Source: Sulfurovum sp. (lineage in GTDB: Bacteria; Campylobacterota; Campylobacteria; Campylobacterales; Sulfurovaceae). From it: a stretch of 64,000 nt of DNA. The notes beneath the pieces were generated by a model, which was given only the letters and a program-made list of their open reading frames with translations, had not been told where the DNA came from and made no database searches. Positions 56,613-64,000 of the stretch are shown here, piece by piece. Every line of letters starts with the position of its first letter. Position 1 is the first letter of the stretch. Position numbers and translations under genes: made by a program. The DNA lies in the NCBI GenBank assembly GCA_002733215.1, contig NVUY01000009.1:31103-95102 (forward strand). The letters are read 5' to 3'.

Positions 56613-57704
56613 TTAAGCTTCTTCCGCAGGTGTCTCTTCTTCTTCTTCTGCTGCTTCATTCATCCAGAATCCAAAGAGTGTGTATGCCAAGGCAAAGATA
56701 ACCGCTCCTACAAAGAGTCCTATCATCCCCATCAACATCATACCGCCGATCGCACCGATCAAGATAACCAGCATCGGAACATCAACACCTCTACCCATAA
56801 GTATAGGTTTCAACACACCGTCAGATGCGCCTACGATGATCATATAGATAGCAAATATTATTTCAGCCGTTCCAGAACCTTGAGAGAAAACATAAGCGAT
56901 CACCGGTCCGATGATGAGCAGAGCAGGTACTTGAATAATGGTCAGGAACATAATAACGATAGCCCAAACCATGGCAAGAGGAACACCCATGAGTGCCATA
57001 CCGATCAAGGCCAAGGTAGCCTGGATCACGGCAACACCGATCACACCCATGACCACAGATCGTACTGTCAATGTAGATAAGGTCGCCCATTCGTCACCTT
57101 TGTCTCCCATGATGCGACGTGAGATGGCCCGATAAAATTTCTCAGCTCCTTCAGACCCTATAAGAAAGACTGCGGCGATGATCATGGAACCTACAAACAT
57201 AAGTATGGTACCGATAAGCCCGCCCAGAGAAGATAAAAGTGTGGTAACCCCTTTTTTTATCTCATCTGAGAAAGGTGCCAATGTCTTTCTTAAGTTATGT
57301 GAAGCATTGTCCCAAAAGGTATAAGCTTTTTCACCAATGACCGGCCACTCTTTTACTTTTTCTGTTGGAGGAGGAATGGTTATATTCCCCTCTTTCATTG
57401 CATGCATAATATTTTGTGAAGTCTCAAAGGTTTTGCCAGAGAGTGCATAGGCAGGAAGAACCAGTGCTGCTATGACAGCAACAGTAATAGCAATAATGAT
57501 CTTTTTACGATGACCCAGACGTTTTTCTATGCTATCGACCAACGGAGAGATCGCCACAGCTATGATCACACCCCAAACAACTATCGCCATAAACGGCTTA
57601 GCAATTAAATACGATAAATACACCACCATCGCTACAAGACCCACTTTAATAGCGATCTCTATCGCAAGACTAACTTTCTCTTCCCTTTGTGTAACATTAT
57701 CCAT
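56613..57704 (-). CDS. AI-2E family (PerM-like) transporter
   Basis: 363 aa with eight helices. Start VGLVAMVVYLSYLIAKPFMA, central loop with PPTEKVKEWPVIGEKAY, and the end GLFVGAVIFALAYTLFGFW. First gene of the export operon, 78 bases or less from the channel gene. The substrate is unknown; members export AI-2 or exchange Na+/H+. Confidence 0.85.
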   Translation of the reverse strand: MDNVTQREEKVSLAIEIAIKVGLVAMVVYLSYLIAKPFMAIVVWGVIIAVAISPLVDSIEKRLGHRKKIIIAITVAVIAALVLPAYALSGKTFETSQNIMHAMKEGNITIPPPTEKVKEWPVIGEKAYTFWDNASHNLRKTLAPFSDEIKKGVTTLLSSLGGLIGTILMFVGSMIIAAVFLIGSEGAEKFYRAISRRIMGDKGDEWATLSTLTVRSVVMGVIGVAVIQATLALIGMALMGVPLAMVWAIVIMFLTIIQVPALLIIGPVIAYVFSQGSGTAEIIFAIYMIIVGASDGVLKPILMGRGVDVPMLVILIGAIGGMMLMGMIGLFVGAVIFALAYTLFGFWMNEAAEEEEETPAEEA

Positions 57705-57754
57705 GTTTCTTCCTTGTTTTTATTAGATGTGCCCTAAATCATTTTGATTGAAAA

Positions 57755-57760
57755 ATTATA
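57755..57760 (-). promoter_or_regulatory. Probable -10 of the AI-2E/FUSC operon
   Basis: On the minus strand GGTATAATTT lies about 50 bases before the ATG at 57704, with Shine-Dalgarno ACAAGGAAG closer in. Confidence 0.45.
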
Positions 57761-57838
57761 CCTTAAAAGTCTATCAAACTTCTGTCATTTTTAAATTAAT
57801 TCTATATTCTTTAGATTAGATTTTATTATCTATTGTCA

Positions 57839-59077
57839 TTATTTAATATCTTTAAGTGCCTGTTCTCTCAACTTGTCTTTTTTACTTTTCTTCTTGCCTT
57901 TGACAGGTGCTTTTCCTTTTTCTTTAACAGGTGCATCCCCTGTCAGCTCAAAACCAGGTATCTGTTCTCTTTTCAGCTTGATGTGAGAGCGTTTTTCGAT
58001 GAGTTTAAAATGTGCCTGTTCTTCATGCCCTATGAATGTCACAGCCAAGCCGGATTTTCCGGCTCTTCCTGTTCGACCTATGCGGTGAATGTAATCTGCT
58101 GGAGAACGCGGCAGATCATAATTCACAACACAAGAAATGTCATCTATATCCAATCCACGGGAAACCAGGTCTGTTGCAAACAAAATTTGGATCTTCTTCG
58201 CTTTGAACTGTTTCAGAGTATAGTTGCGGTCTTCCTGTGTCAGATCTCCATGAAAAGACTCGGCCAGATACCCACGTTTTCTGAACTTCTCAGCAATGTT
58301 GTCTGTGGCTCTCTTGTTTGTCATGAACACCAGTACAGACTTCCACTTTTCTTTTTTCATAAGATATCTAAGCAGAGAGCCTCTGTTTTCAGGATTGACC
58401 TCTATGACCCTCTGAACGATCTTCTCTACAGTGGGTGTCTCTTCTTCAAAACTTACTTCGACGGGATTTTGTGTGATCTTTGAAGCGATGTTAAGCATCT
58501 TTTGAGGGTAGGTGGCTGAAAACAGGAGGTTTTGTCTCTGTACAGGGATGGCTTCCAAAATAAGGTCAAGTTCTTCTGCAAAGCCAAGGTTGAGCATCTT
58601 GTCTGCTTCATCCAGTACCAGATACTCTATATGAGATAGATTCATTTGTTTTTTAGAAAGTACATCCAAAAAGCGTCCGGAGGTGGCCACAAGTACATCA
58701 CAGCCTTGCTGTATGGCATAAAGCTGATCACCGATGCTCTCTCCGCCGATGACAGAAACCACCTTTGGCTTTCGTTCCAAATACTTTCCAAATAGACTAA
58801 AGTATTCTGCCACTTGAAGCGTCAACTCACGGGTAGGGGTCAGTACCAACACTTTTATCTTCGCTTTTCCCTCAGAAATATTCTGAGACCAAAGCTCTAA
58901 AACAGGCAAAACAAAACTGGCACTTTTCCCGGAGCCTGTTTGCGCTTTAGCCATGACATCCTGTTTTTCTAAAATCAGGGGGATGACTTTTACTTGTACT
59001 GGGGTTGCTGTGATGTAATTATTTTCTTGTAGAGATTTTTGTATGGGGATTGAAAGCTTTAGATTTTTAAATGACAT
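57839..59077 (-). CDS. DEAD-box ATP-dependent RNA helicase
   Basis: 412 aa from ATG 59077 (MSFKNLKLSIPIQKSL). The longer frame to 59143 is rejected because it runs through the dispersed palindrome. Motifs in order: Q motif TPVQ, I AQTGSGK, Ia PTRELTLQ, II VLDEADKM, III SATYP, V DLVSRGLDI, VI HRIGRTGRAG. Lys-rich tail. It unwinds short RNA duplexes, as RhlE-like proteins do. Confidence 0.92.
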   Translation of the reverse strand: MSFKNLKLSIPIQKSLQENNYITATPVQVKVIPLILEKQDVMAKAQTGSGKSASFVLPVLELWSQNISEGKAKIKVLVLTPTRELTLQVAEYFSLFGKYLERKPKVVSVIGGESIGDQLYAIQQGCDVLVATSGRFLDVLSKKQMNLSHIEYLVLDEADKMLNLGFAEELDLILEAIPVQRQNLLFSATYPQKMLNIASKITQNPVEVSFEEETPTVEKIVQRVIEVNPENRGSLLRYLMKKEKWKSVLVFMTNKRATDNIAEKFRKRGYLAESFHGDLTQEDRNYTLKQFKAKKIQILFATDLVSRGLDIDDISCVVNYDLPRSPADYIHRIGRTGRAGKSGLAVTFIGHEEQAHFKLIEKRSHIKLKREQIPGFELTGDAPVKEKGKAPVKGKKKSKKDKLREQALKDIK

Positions 59078-59090
59078 TGAATATCCCTCG

Positions 59091-59111
59091 TTCCCACGCT
59101 CTGCGTGGGAA
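59091..59111. repeat. Dispersed palindrome copy
   Basis: TTCCCACGCTCTGCGTGGGAA, then TGCATAT, immediately upstream of the helicase start codon on the minus strand. The stem has 8-9 pairs, so it lies in the helicase leader RNA if transcription starts upstream. Confidence 0.65.
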
Positions 59112-59196
59112 TGCATATCTAAATCACCCTTAGGTGGGAACAAAATATATCCTATAATTATAGCACCTTACGGTGGACTATTACTTCAGAGGACTT

Positions 59197-59751
59197 CTAA
59201 AGAGGAATACCTATATGGATACCCACTGTATAATGTTCAGTATCACTTGTCTTGGAATAGCCGATCACCGGACCGATATGATAGTTTTCAGAAACATCAA
59301 AAGAGTAGGCAGCTTCATAGTGAGTAGCATACTCTCTTTCCCATGAATGACCTTCATGTTTTGCCCATTCAAAGCCTGGAGAGACGGACAGTACAAGATC
59401 ACGCCAAGGATGAACAGCCAGTGTCACCATAGCACCATAGTGTTTATCATTGTCAGTAGTCACTATCACTTCTGCACCAACCCCTACAGAAAAATACTTC
59501 TCAAACCCGTCACCTTGCAGTCTTTTCAGGAGGTGTAAGTGAAGGTTTCCACCTTCTTCATTTTCTGTTTTTAGATTTGCATACCCTATAGAAATACCAA
59601 GTTCCCACTCATGACCTTCATGATGTTCCAGAAGATGACTTTCATGTGCTTCATCATGATCCTCTTCACTCAATGCAGCCGTACTAAGCATAGCCAAACT
59701 CAGAGTTACAGCTCTCAATGTTCTAATGAATAATGTTGTTTTTGTGTACAT
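59197..59751 (-). CDS. Secreted beta-barrel-like protein, His/Glu-rich N-terminus
   Basis: 184 aa with a signal peptide (LSLAMLSTAALS), then a His/Glu-rich stretch (EEDHDEAHESHLLEHHEGHE) and alternating strands (LGISIGYANLKTEN, YFSVGVGAEVIVTT, YHIGPVIGYSKTS, TVGIHIGIPL). It looks like a small outer membrane barrel, perhaps metal-related. No named family. Confidence 0.65.
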   Translation of the reverse strand: MYTKTTLFIRTLRAVTLSLAMLSTAALSEEDHDEAHESHLLEHHEGHEWELGISIGYANLKTENEEGGNLHLHLLKRLQGDGFEKYFSVGVGAEVIVTTDNDKHYGAMVTLAVHPWRDLVLSVSPGFEWAKHEGHSWEREYATHYEAAYSFDVSENYHIGPVIGYSKTSDTEHYTVGIHIGIPL

Positions 59752-59842
59752 ATGTTTCTCTTTTAATTATTATAAAGCAGAAGTATACGATACTTGTACT
59801 TAGGTAAATATAAAATACATAGATGATCAACTTTCCTGCTCA

Positions 59843-61282
59843 TCATGATGAGCAGGAAAGTCCAAGATTCTTATGATGCTCAGGTGTCTCTCCCGCAAAA
59901 TGTTCAAACTCCGGTAGTTCATCATAGGGATGTGCCGCAATGTGCAATAACGTTTCCACCATCGAGAAATCACCGCGTTCGGCCAAGGTGATAGCTTCTT
60001 GAAGCATATGGTTTTTCAAAACATACTTTGGATTCGTCTTTAGCATTTCTTTTTGACGTTCGGGTTGAGTACGTGTTTCTTGTGATAGACGATCATCATA
60101 GTGCTTAAGCCAGTTGTCCACTACTACAGGCTCCATGGCGATATCATACAAAGGTGTTCTGTCACCATCGTAGCGGCTAAGCGTTCGAAAGAATAGGGTG
60201 TGATCAACATAGGCCTCATGCAGTGTGACCACAAGGTCTTCGATCAGTTGCGCGTCACCATCGAGCTTTTGTGCGAGTCCAAGCTTATCAGACATAATAT
60301 CAACATAGGCATTTGGGTAGATAAAGGCACCAAAATCATCAAGTTTCTTCTGCATCTTTTCTTTTGAAATGATCGGAGAAAGCGCCTCAGAAAGCTTGGT
60401 GAGGTTCCAGTAAGAGATATTGGGCTGTTCTCCGTAAGCATAACGGCCAACACGGTCGGTGTGATTGCAAACATAATTATAGTTAAAATCATCAAGCATT
60501 GCGTAAGGACCGTAGTCAATGGTGAGACCTTCGATAGACATATTGTCCGTATTCATGACACCATGGTTAAAGCCAACACCCTGCCATTTTGCGATCATTG
60601 TTGCCGTACGTTCAACAATCTCGCAAAACATTTTAAAAAAGCGATCGTCATCGTTCTGCAAGTATGGATACGATTCTTTAATCACATATTCAGCAAGCGC
60701 CTCTAGTTTGGTATGTTCTTTCCTGTAATAAAAGTACTCAAAGGTACCAAAACGCACCCAGCTAGTCGATAGTCGTAGCACAATAGCCGCATTTTCCATA
60801 CGTTTACGAATAATTTTTGTCTTGGATCCGATGATGCCAAGTGCTCTAGTCGTTGGAATGCCCAAATGGTGCATTGCTTCACTCATAAGGTACTCACGTA
60901 TAGATGAATGCACAGCCGCTCTTCCATCTGCCGTACGAGAATAGAGTGTTTCCCCACAGCCTTTGAGCTGTAAGTTCCAGCCATTCACACTACCCAGATT
61001 CATGGCTCTTCCATCTCCCATCCACGGGTTATAATTACCAAACTGATGTCCCGCGTAGCACATGGCAAAAGTGCGTGAACCTTTAGGGGAAAAGGTACCG
61101 TTGAGCAGTGCAACAAAATGGGGGTCATCAGAAGTGTTGCTGTCAAGGTTTATGAGTTTTGCAGCTTCTGGGTTAAAGCTTATCAGGTAAGGTTCATCAA
61201 GTGGTTCAGGGTCGGTTAAATTGTAAAATTCCTCATCCAATGAAAGGTAAGGGGTTTGAAGTGTTAGGTTATCAAGAGTCAT
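59843..61282 (-). CDS. selO: SelO-type protein adenylyltransferase (YdiU family)
   Basis: 479 aa. It has a pseudokinase fold that transfers AMP to protein hydroxyls. Conserved blocks are AMCYAGHQFGNYNPWMGDGR, GWNLQLKGCGETLYSR, DGRAAVHSSIREYLMSEAMH and FNHGVMNTDNMSIEGLTIDY with YGPYAMLD. The C-terminus ends SCSS, so C477 sits where animal SelO has selenocysteine and E. coli has its redox Cys. Complete. Confidence 0.93.
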   Translation of the reverse strand: MTLDNLTLQTPYLSLDEEFYNLTDPEPLDEPYLISFNPEAAKLINLDSNTSDDPHFVALLNGTFSPKGSRTFAMCYAGHQFGNYNPWMGDGRAMNLGSVNGWNLQLKGCGETLYSRTADGRAAVHSSIREYLMSEAMHHLGIPTTRALGIIGSKTKIIRKRMENAAIVLRLSTSWVRFGTFEYFYYRKEHTKLEALAEYVIKESYPYLQNDDDRFFKMFCEIVERTATMIAKWQGVGFNHGVMNTDNMSIEGLTIDYGPYAMLDDFNYNYVCNHTDRVGRYAYGEQPNISYWNLTKLSEALSPIISKEKMQKKLDDFGAFIYPNAYVDIMSDKLGLAQKLDGDAQLIEDLVVTLHEAYVDHTLFFRTLSRYDGDRTPLYDIAMEPVVVDNWLKHYDDRLSQETRTQPERQKEMLKTNPKYVLKNHMLQEAITLAERGDFSMVETLLHIAAHPYDELPEFEHFAGETPEHHKNLGLSCSS

Positions 61283-61340
61283 TTGTTTTTAGCTTTTATT
61301 TTTTCTCAGGGTATCACAACTTTATTAAAAAGTATGGCCT

Positions 61341-61991
61341 CTATACTTTTTGTACCATCATCAAACCATCACCTATGGTAAGCATCGTAGCATTCACTCT
61401 TTTATCTGACATGATCTTAGTATTGAGTGCACGTATAGCTTTAGTATCTGTATCTTGAACTTTTTCATCTGCCACAGCACCACCCCAGAAAATATTGTCT
61501 ATCATGAGGAGGGCTTTTGGTTTTAAAAGCCTTAGACACTCTTCATAATATGTATCATAATTTCCTTTATCTGCGTCAATAAAAGCCAGATCATAAAGAC
61601 TGTCTTCAAGCTTGTTCAGACTGTCTGTTGCCTCACCTAAACGCATATCTATTTGTTCGCTGATCTGCGCTTCCTCCCAGTATGATCTGGCCATATCTGT
61701 CCATTCTTTTGAAATATCACATCCTGTAGCGCTGGCATCTTTTCCCATGGCTTCGACTACATGTAACATACTGTATCCTGTAAATACACCTATTTCAAGA
61801 TAGTGCTTTGCATGAATTAATCTGGCAATAAATCCCATAAATGCACCTTGTTCAGGTGCGATCTGCATACGAGACATTTCCAGTGTCATGGTCTTTTCAC
61901 GCAGACGTTTCGCAACATCACTTTCCTTGACGGACGTATCTAAAATATAATGAAGAAGATTTTGATCGATGTTAAGTGTTGTATTGCTCAT
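61341..61991 (-). CDS. SAM-dependent O-methyltransferase, caffeoyl-CoA OMT family
   Basis: 216 aa. MQIAPEQGAFMGFIARLI, KHYLEIGVFTGYSMLHVVEA (SAM motif I) and DLAFIDADKGNYDTYYEECL (metal and SAM site) are the family marks. It methylates a catechol-like or small hydroxyl substrate. It starts 36 bases after the Cys-rich protein gene on the same strand and may be cotranscribed with it. Confidence 0.88.
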   Translation of the reverse strand: MSNTTLNIDQNLLHYILDTSVKESDVAKRLREKTMTLEMSRMQIAPEQGAFMGFIARLIHAKHYLEIGVFTGYSMLHVVEAMGKDASATGCDISKEWTDMARSYWEEAQISEQIDMRLGEATDSLNKLEDSLYDLAFIDADKGNYDTYYEECLRLLKPKALLMIDNIFWGGAVADEKVQDTDTKAIRALNTKIMSDKRVNATMLTIGDGLMMVQKV

Positions 61992-62026
61992 TTAAATCCT
62001 TTAAACTTCTATTATTAGAGGTCCCC

Positions 62027-62362
62027 TTAAGAGCAACCGCAACCAGTATCACAGCTCTTATTATCAGAGGTATCAGTGGATTCAAGAGACCAATCATCCG
62101 TAGAATTACAGCCAACATCACAACTAACACCAGTACTACAACCAGAGACATAAGTAGCATTTAGAGCAACTCTAATAACAAAGTTATCACCTTCAGCTCT
62201 TTGAGAATAGAAAGTATGTTTACCACAGAACTCTTCATTCATAAGTTCAGCTACAATATTTGCATAATTGTAAGCATCTTGCTGCGTTTGAAATGTATTA
62301 TTATTTGAGTATTCACTTTTTTTAAAACATCCACATTCTTGTTCCATTTGTACTGTATACAT
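62027..62362 (-). CDS. Cys-rich small protein upstream of an O-methyltransferase
   Basis: 111 aa from ATG 62362 (MYTVQMEQECGCFKKSEYSN); the longer frame crosses the repeat at 62382. The middle is a conserved-looking globular stretch (QTQQDAYNYANIVAELMNEE, FCGKHTFYSQRAEGDNFVIR). The tail is rich in Cys, Ser, Thr and Asp (GCSTGVSCDVGCNS, then SCDTGCGCS). This may be a metal-binding tail or the core of a modified peptide. No family recognised. Confidence 0.6.
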   Translation of the reverse strand: MYTVQMEQECGCFKKSEYSNNNTFQTQQDAYNYANIVAELMNEEFCGKHTFYSQRAEGDNFVIRVALNATYVSGCSTGVSCDVGCNSTDDWSLESTDTSDNKSCDTGCGCS

Positions 62363-62381
62363 AAAGTATTTCCTTTTTTCT

Positions 62382-62416
62382 CGTTCCCATCCGTTCTCGG
62401 TGGGGATGCATACGAG
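62382..62416 (+). repeat. Dispersed palindrome copy, left of an inverted pair
   Basis: CGTTCCCATCCGTTCTCGGT and then GGGGATGCATACGAGA. It matches the reverse complement of 62661-62697. Confidence 0.6.
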
Positions 62417-62497
62417 AATCCAAAAAGTATGACAATCTGCCATATTTTTACACTCCCAAACTTGTATAACCTATAATACAAGAAAAAAGATAAAATT

Positions 62498-62581
62498 ATG
62501 GGCAGAAGCAGATACAAAATTTATGGACCAACACATCTTCAATTGGCTACCTATCTTTGGAATAAGTAGATGAAGCTACAC
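62498..62581 (+). pseudogene. Transposase N-terminal relic
   Basis: The ATG frame reads MGRSRYKIYGPTHLQ and, one base over, FNWLPIFG. The start MGRSRYKIY-PTH is typical of a second group of Y1 transposases. Only about 25 codons survive, with a frameshift. Confidence 0.5.
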
Positions 62582-62660
62582 ATTGGAGATATAGTTCTGC
62601 TAAGGATTATGAGGGTATTGGGGGGTTTGATTGAGGTGGAAAGGTTTTGGTGATTTAGTC

Positions 62661-62697
62661 TCTCGTATGCGTTACCACCGAGGACGGATGGGAACTA
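62661..62697 (-). repeat. Dispersed palindrome copy, right of an inverted pair
   Basis: TCTCGTATGCGTTACCACCG and then AGGACGGATGGGAACTA, the inverted partner of 62382-62416. Together they bracket the transposase relic. Confidence 0.55.
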
Positions 62698-62713
62698 GGA
62701 AAAGTAAATCTTT

Positions 62714-62887
62714 TTATCCACTCCCGCCGATCATCTCCAAAACCTTCCCAACCATCAATCCGCCAAATGTACCAACGATGTACCCCATCATCGCCATCAG
62801 TACGCCGATGGGGATGAGGGCTTTGGAGTAGGCAGATGCCAAGATAGGGGCTGAGGCTACACCCAAAGAAAAGAGATCTAGTTTCAT
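62714..62887 (-). pseudogene. DUF819-like membrane protein, C-terminal fragment
   Basis: The minus frame reads MKLDLFSLGVASAPILASAY and then LIPIGVLMAMMGYIVGTFGG with a final VGKVLEMIGG. This matches the last two helices of DUF819 membrane proteins. The upstream part is replaced by the end of the RAYT unit at 62905. Confidence 0.5.
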
Positions 62888-62904
62888 AAAAGGGGTCACA
62901 TAAA

Positions 62905-63767
62905 AGGGGTCAGGTGAAAATGACAACTCATTTCCTACTCCTCTTAATCACTCCATAGATAGCAGCTTGTGATACACTCAAAACTTTAGCAATCATATGC
63001 TGAGAATATCCCTTTTCATACGATGTCACTATGAGTTTATTTCTGCTTGTCATATCTTTTGCTTTGGCTAAGATCTTTTCTAGTTTTTTAATATCTGGCT
63101 TTTTATCACTATTTGATGCTGCTACAAGACTTGAAGCGGTTTTTAGTTCTTGCAGTTGACCCGTATCGACGGATGATTCAAGAAATGCTTTTATAGCTTC
63201 TGTATCTCCTTGGTAACTTTCTGTTACCCATGAGTTTTTCAGGCATTCGTTTGTACTCTCTTTGTCTAAAAAATGATGCGCAGAACTATAAGGGTACTCT
63301 TCTACAGTTTTTACCATATGGGCTTTAAGCGGGTTTTGTTCTATGTAGAGTATCAGGGTATAGAGGTATGCATCATCTGTCACATACCATGATTTAAATC
63401 TTCCTTGCCATAAGTGTCCTGTTCTTTTATATTTTTTATTGAAGTAGACAGCATAATCACTGTTTAATTGTCTCATAAACTTTGAGAGGTTTTCTTTCTC
63501 AATACCTATAAGCAAGTGGTAATGATTACTCATAAGACAATAGCTATGTACAATGATAGTGTAATTTTTAGAATGGAAACAGAGTAGTTCTATAAAATAT
63601 TCATAATCAGCCTCTTCTTTAAAGACCACTCTTTGTTCTACTCCTCTATTTATAATGTGGTAGTAACCGGGAATTTCAATACGTGGTTTTCTGGGCATGA
63701 TTCCTCTTGTATTCTTTTTTCTAAGTATAGCAGGGAAGACTTAAGTTGTCATTTTCACCTGACCCCT
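62905..63767 (-). mobile_element. RAYT unit with perfect 24-bp inverted ends
   Basis: 62905-62928 (AGGGGTCAGGTGAAAATGAC, then AACT) is exactly the reverse complement of 63744-63767. The unit holds one RAYT gene. An extra AAAAGGGGTCAC sits just outside the left end (62889-62900), a possible trace of an earlier copy. Confidence 0.75.
62928..63698 (-). CDS. REP-associated tyrosine transposase (RAYT)
   Basis: 256 aa. Y1 domain: MPRKPRIEIPGYYHIINRGV, the HUH-like SNHYHLLIGI, GRFKSWYV, and the Tyr in LYTLILYIEQNPLKA. The C-terminal region ends with a helix-turn-helix (YEKGYSQHMIAKVLSVSQAA IYG, residues about 225-250). Such proteins mobilise REP palindromes. It looks complete and might act on the dispersed palindromes in this window. 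Confidence 0.88.
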   Translation of the reverse strand: MPRKPRIEIPGYYHIINRGVEQRVVFKEEADYEYFIELLCFHSKNYTIIVHSYCLMSNHYHLLIGIEKENLSKFMRQLNSDYAVYFNKKYKRTGHLWQGRFKSWYVTDDAYLYTLILYIEQNPLKAHMVKTVEEYPYSSAHHFLDKESTNECLKNSWVTESYQGDTEAIKAFLESSVDTGQLQELKTASSLVAASNSDKKPDIKKLEKILAKAKDMTSRNKLIVTSYEKGYSQHMIAKVLSVSQAAIYGVIKRSRK

Positions 63768-63784
63768 ATAGCTTTTGTGCATTT

Positions 63785-63842
63785 AACGGGGGCGTGTTCA
63801 GCCCACGCCCCCGTTGTTCGAATGCGAAGCGTTCGAACAACG
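63785..63842. repeat. Two overlapping strong palindromes
   Basis: Arms AACGGGGGCGTG (63785-63796) and CACGCCCCCGTT (63804-63815) pair perfectly. CGTTGTTCGAA (63812-63822) and TTCGAACAACG (63832-63842) also pair perfectly. The two stems share four bases, so they compete. They may be attenuator-like or ends of a mobile palindrome. Confidence 0.6.
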
Positions 63843-63886
63843 TTTGACTTCAACGAACACTATACACCTTTTCCTATTAAATATAC

Positions 63887-63948
63887 AAATAAACTGACAT
63901 TATAAATGTCTGTTTATTTGTAAAAGTATGTCAATTTGACATACTTTT
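63887..63948. promoter_or_regulatory. Two AT-rich palindromes, possible operators
   Basis: AAATAAACTGACATT and AATGTCTGTTTATTT (63887-63919) pair at 14 of 15. AAAAGTATGTCAA and TTGACATACTTTT (63922-63948) are perfect 13-bp arms around one base. Both contain TGaCAt/aTGtCA-like half-sites, so one dimeric regulator could bind both. The gene they would control lies beyond the window. Confidence 0.5.
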
Positions 63949-64000
63949 AGATTTATTTTGAAGATTTTACTAGAATTATAAGAATAGATAATGTTTTTTT

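Noticed and set aside
56514..57080. 188-codon plus-strand ORF opposite the AI-2E and channel genes
   Set aside because: It is antisense to two well-supported genes and has a low-complexity His/Arg composition.
59078..59143. N-terminal extension of the DEAD-box helicase
   Set aside because: It translates the dispersed palindrome; the conserved protein starts at 59077.

Overview
The window looks like a chromosome segment of a Campylobacterota (Epsilonproteobacteria) bacterium, most likely close to Sulfurovum or Sulfurimonas. This is inferred from AT-rich base use, a MagIII-type glycosylase, a BioV-type esterase, the aroB-mscS-mtaB-ftsH-like order that I recall from Helicobacter, and a complete nuoA-N operon. 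No tRNA or rRNA gene was recognised.

Bases 1-11600 are a mobile, decaying region. They hold the start of an mltB-like gene on the minus strand, two toxin-antitoxin modules (PIN/RHH and HigBA), small lipoproteins, a GH24 lysozyme fused to an L,D-transpeptidase domain, a c-type cytochrome and an IS200-type transposase. Relics of TPM/DUF2207-like, AraC, MoeA, NhaA and REP-associated transposase (RAYT) genes lie between them. Both toxin-antitoxin modules sit between near-identical direct repeats. The 3' end of higA is itself duplicated around a small two-gene membrane-peptide module.

Bases 11600-39250 are core genome: tgt, a TrkA-type protein, and the 14-subunit complex I operon in the order A-B-CD-E-F-G-H-I-J-K-L-M-N, with fused nuoCD, a short NuoG and a long NuoH. 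Next come aroB, a MscS channel, mtaB, an FtsH-like AAA protein whose protease motif is gone, and bioV. A surface-sugar cluster follows (fdtA/fdtC/fdtB-like genes, a glycosyltransferase and an O-antigen ligase/polymerase), then an rlmI-like gene.

Bases 39300-46660 hold aqpZ, then an insertion at 40191-41052 bracketed by 100-bp direct repeats. That insertion contains what looks like a single integron gene cassette with integron core sites and a gene split by an in-frame TGA. It is followed by Nudix, magIII and SDR genes, a Sel1 protein, mogA, two small ORFs, a secreted rhodanese and a DUF302 protein.

Bases 46660-64000 are mostly on the minus strand. They carry a His-rich periplasmic protein, a SulP transporter, and a seven-gene export operon (AI-2E family protein, K+ channel, FUSC, outer-membrane factor, DUF1656, HlyD, FUSC). 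A DEAD-box helicase, a beta-barrel protein, selO, an O-methyltransferase preceded by a Cys-rich small protein, and a RAYT with perfect 24-bp inverted ends follow. The window closes with a run of strong palindromes. A dispersed palindrome (core TTCCCACG...CGTGGGAA) recurs about nine times, mostly at the edges of accessory modules.
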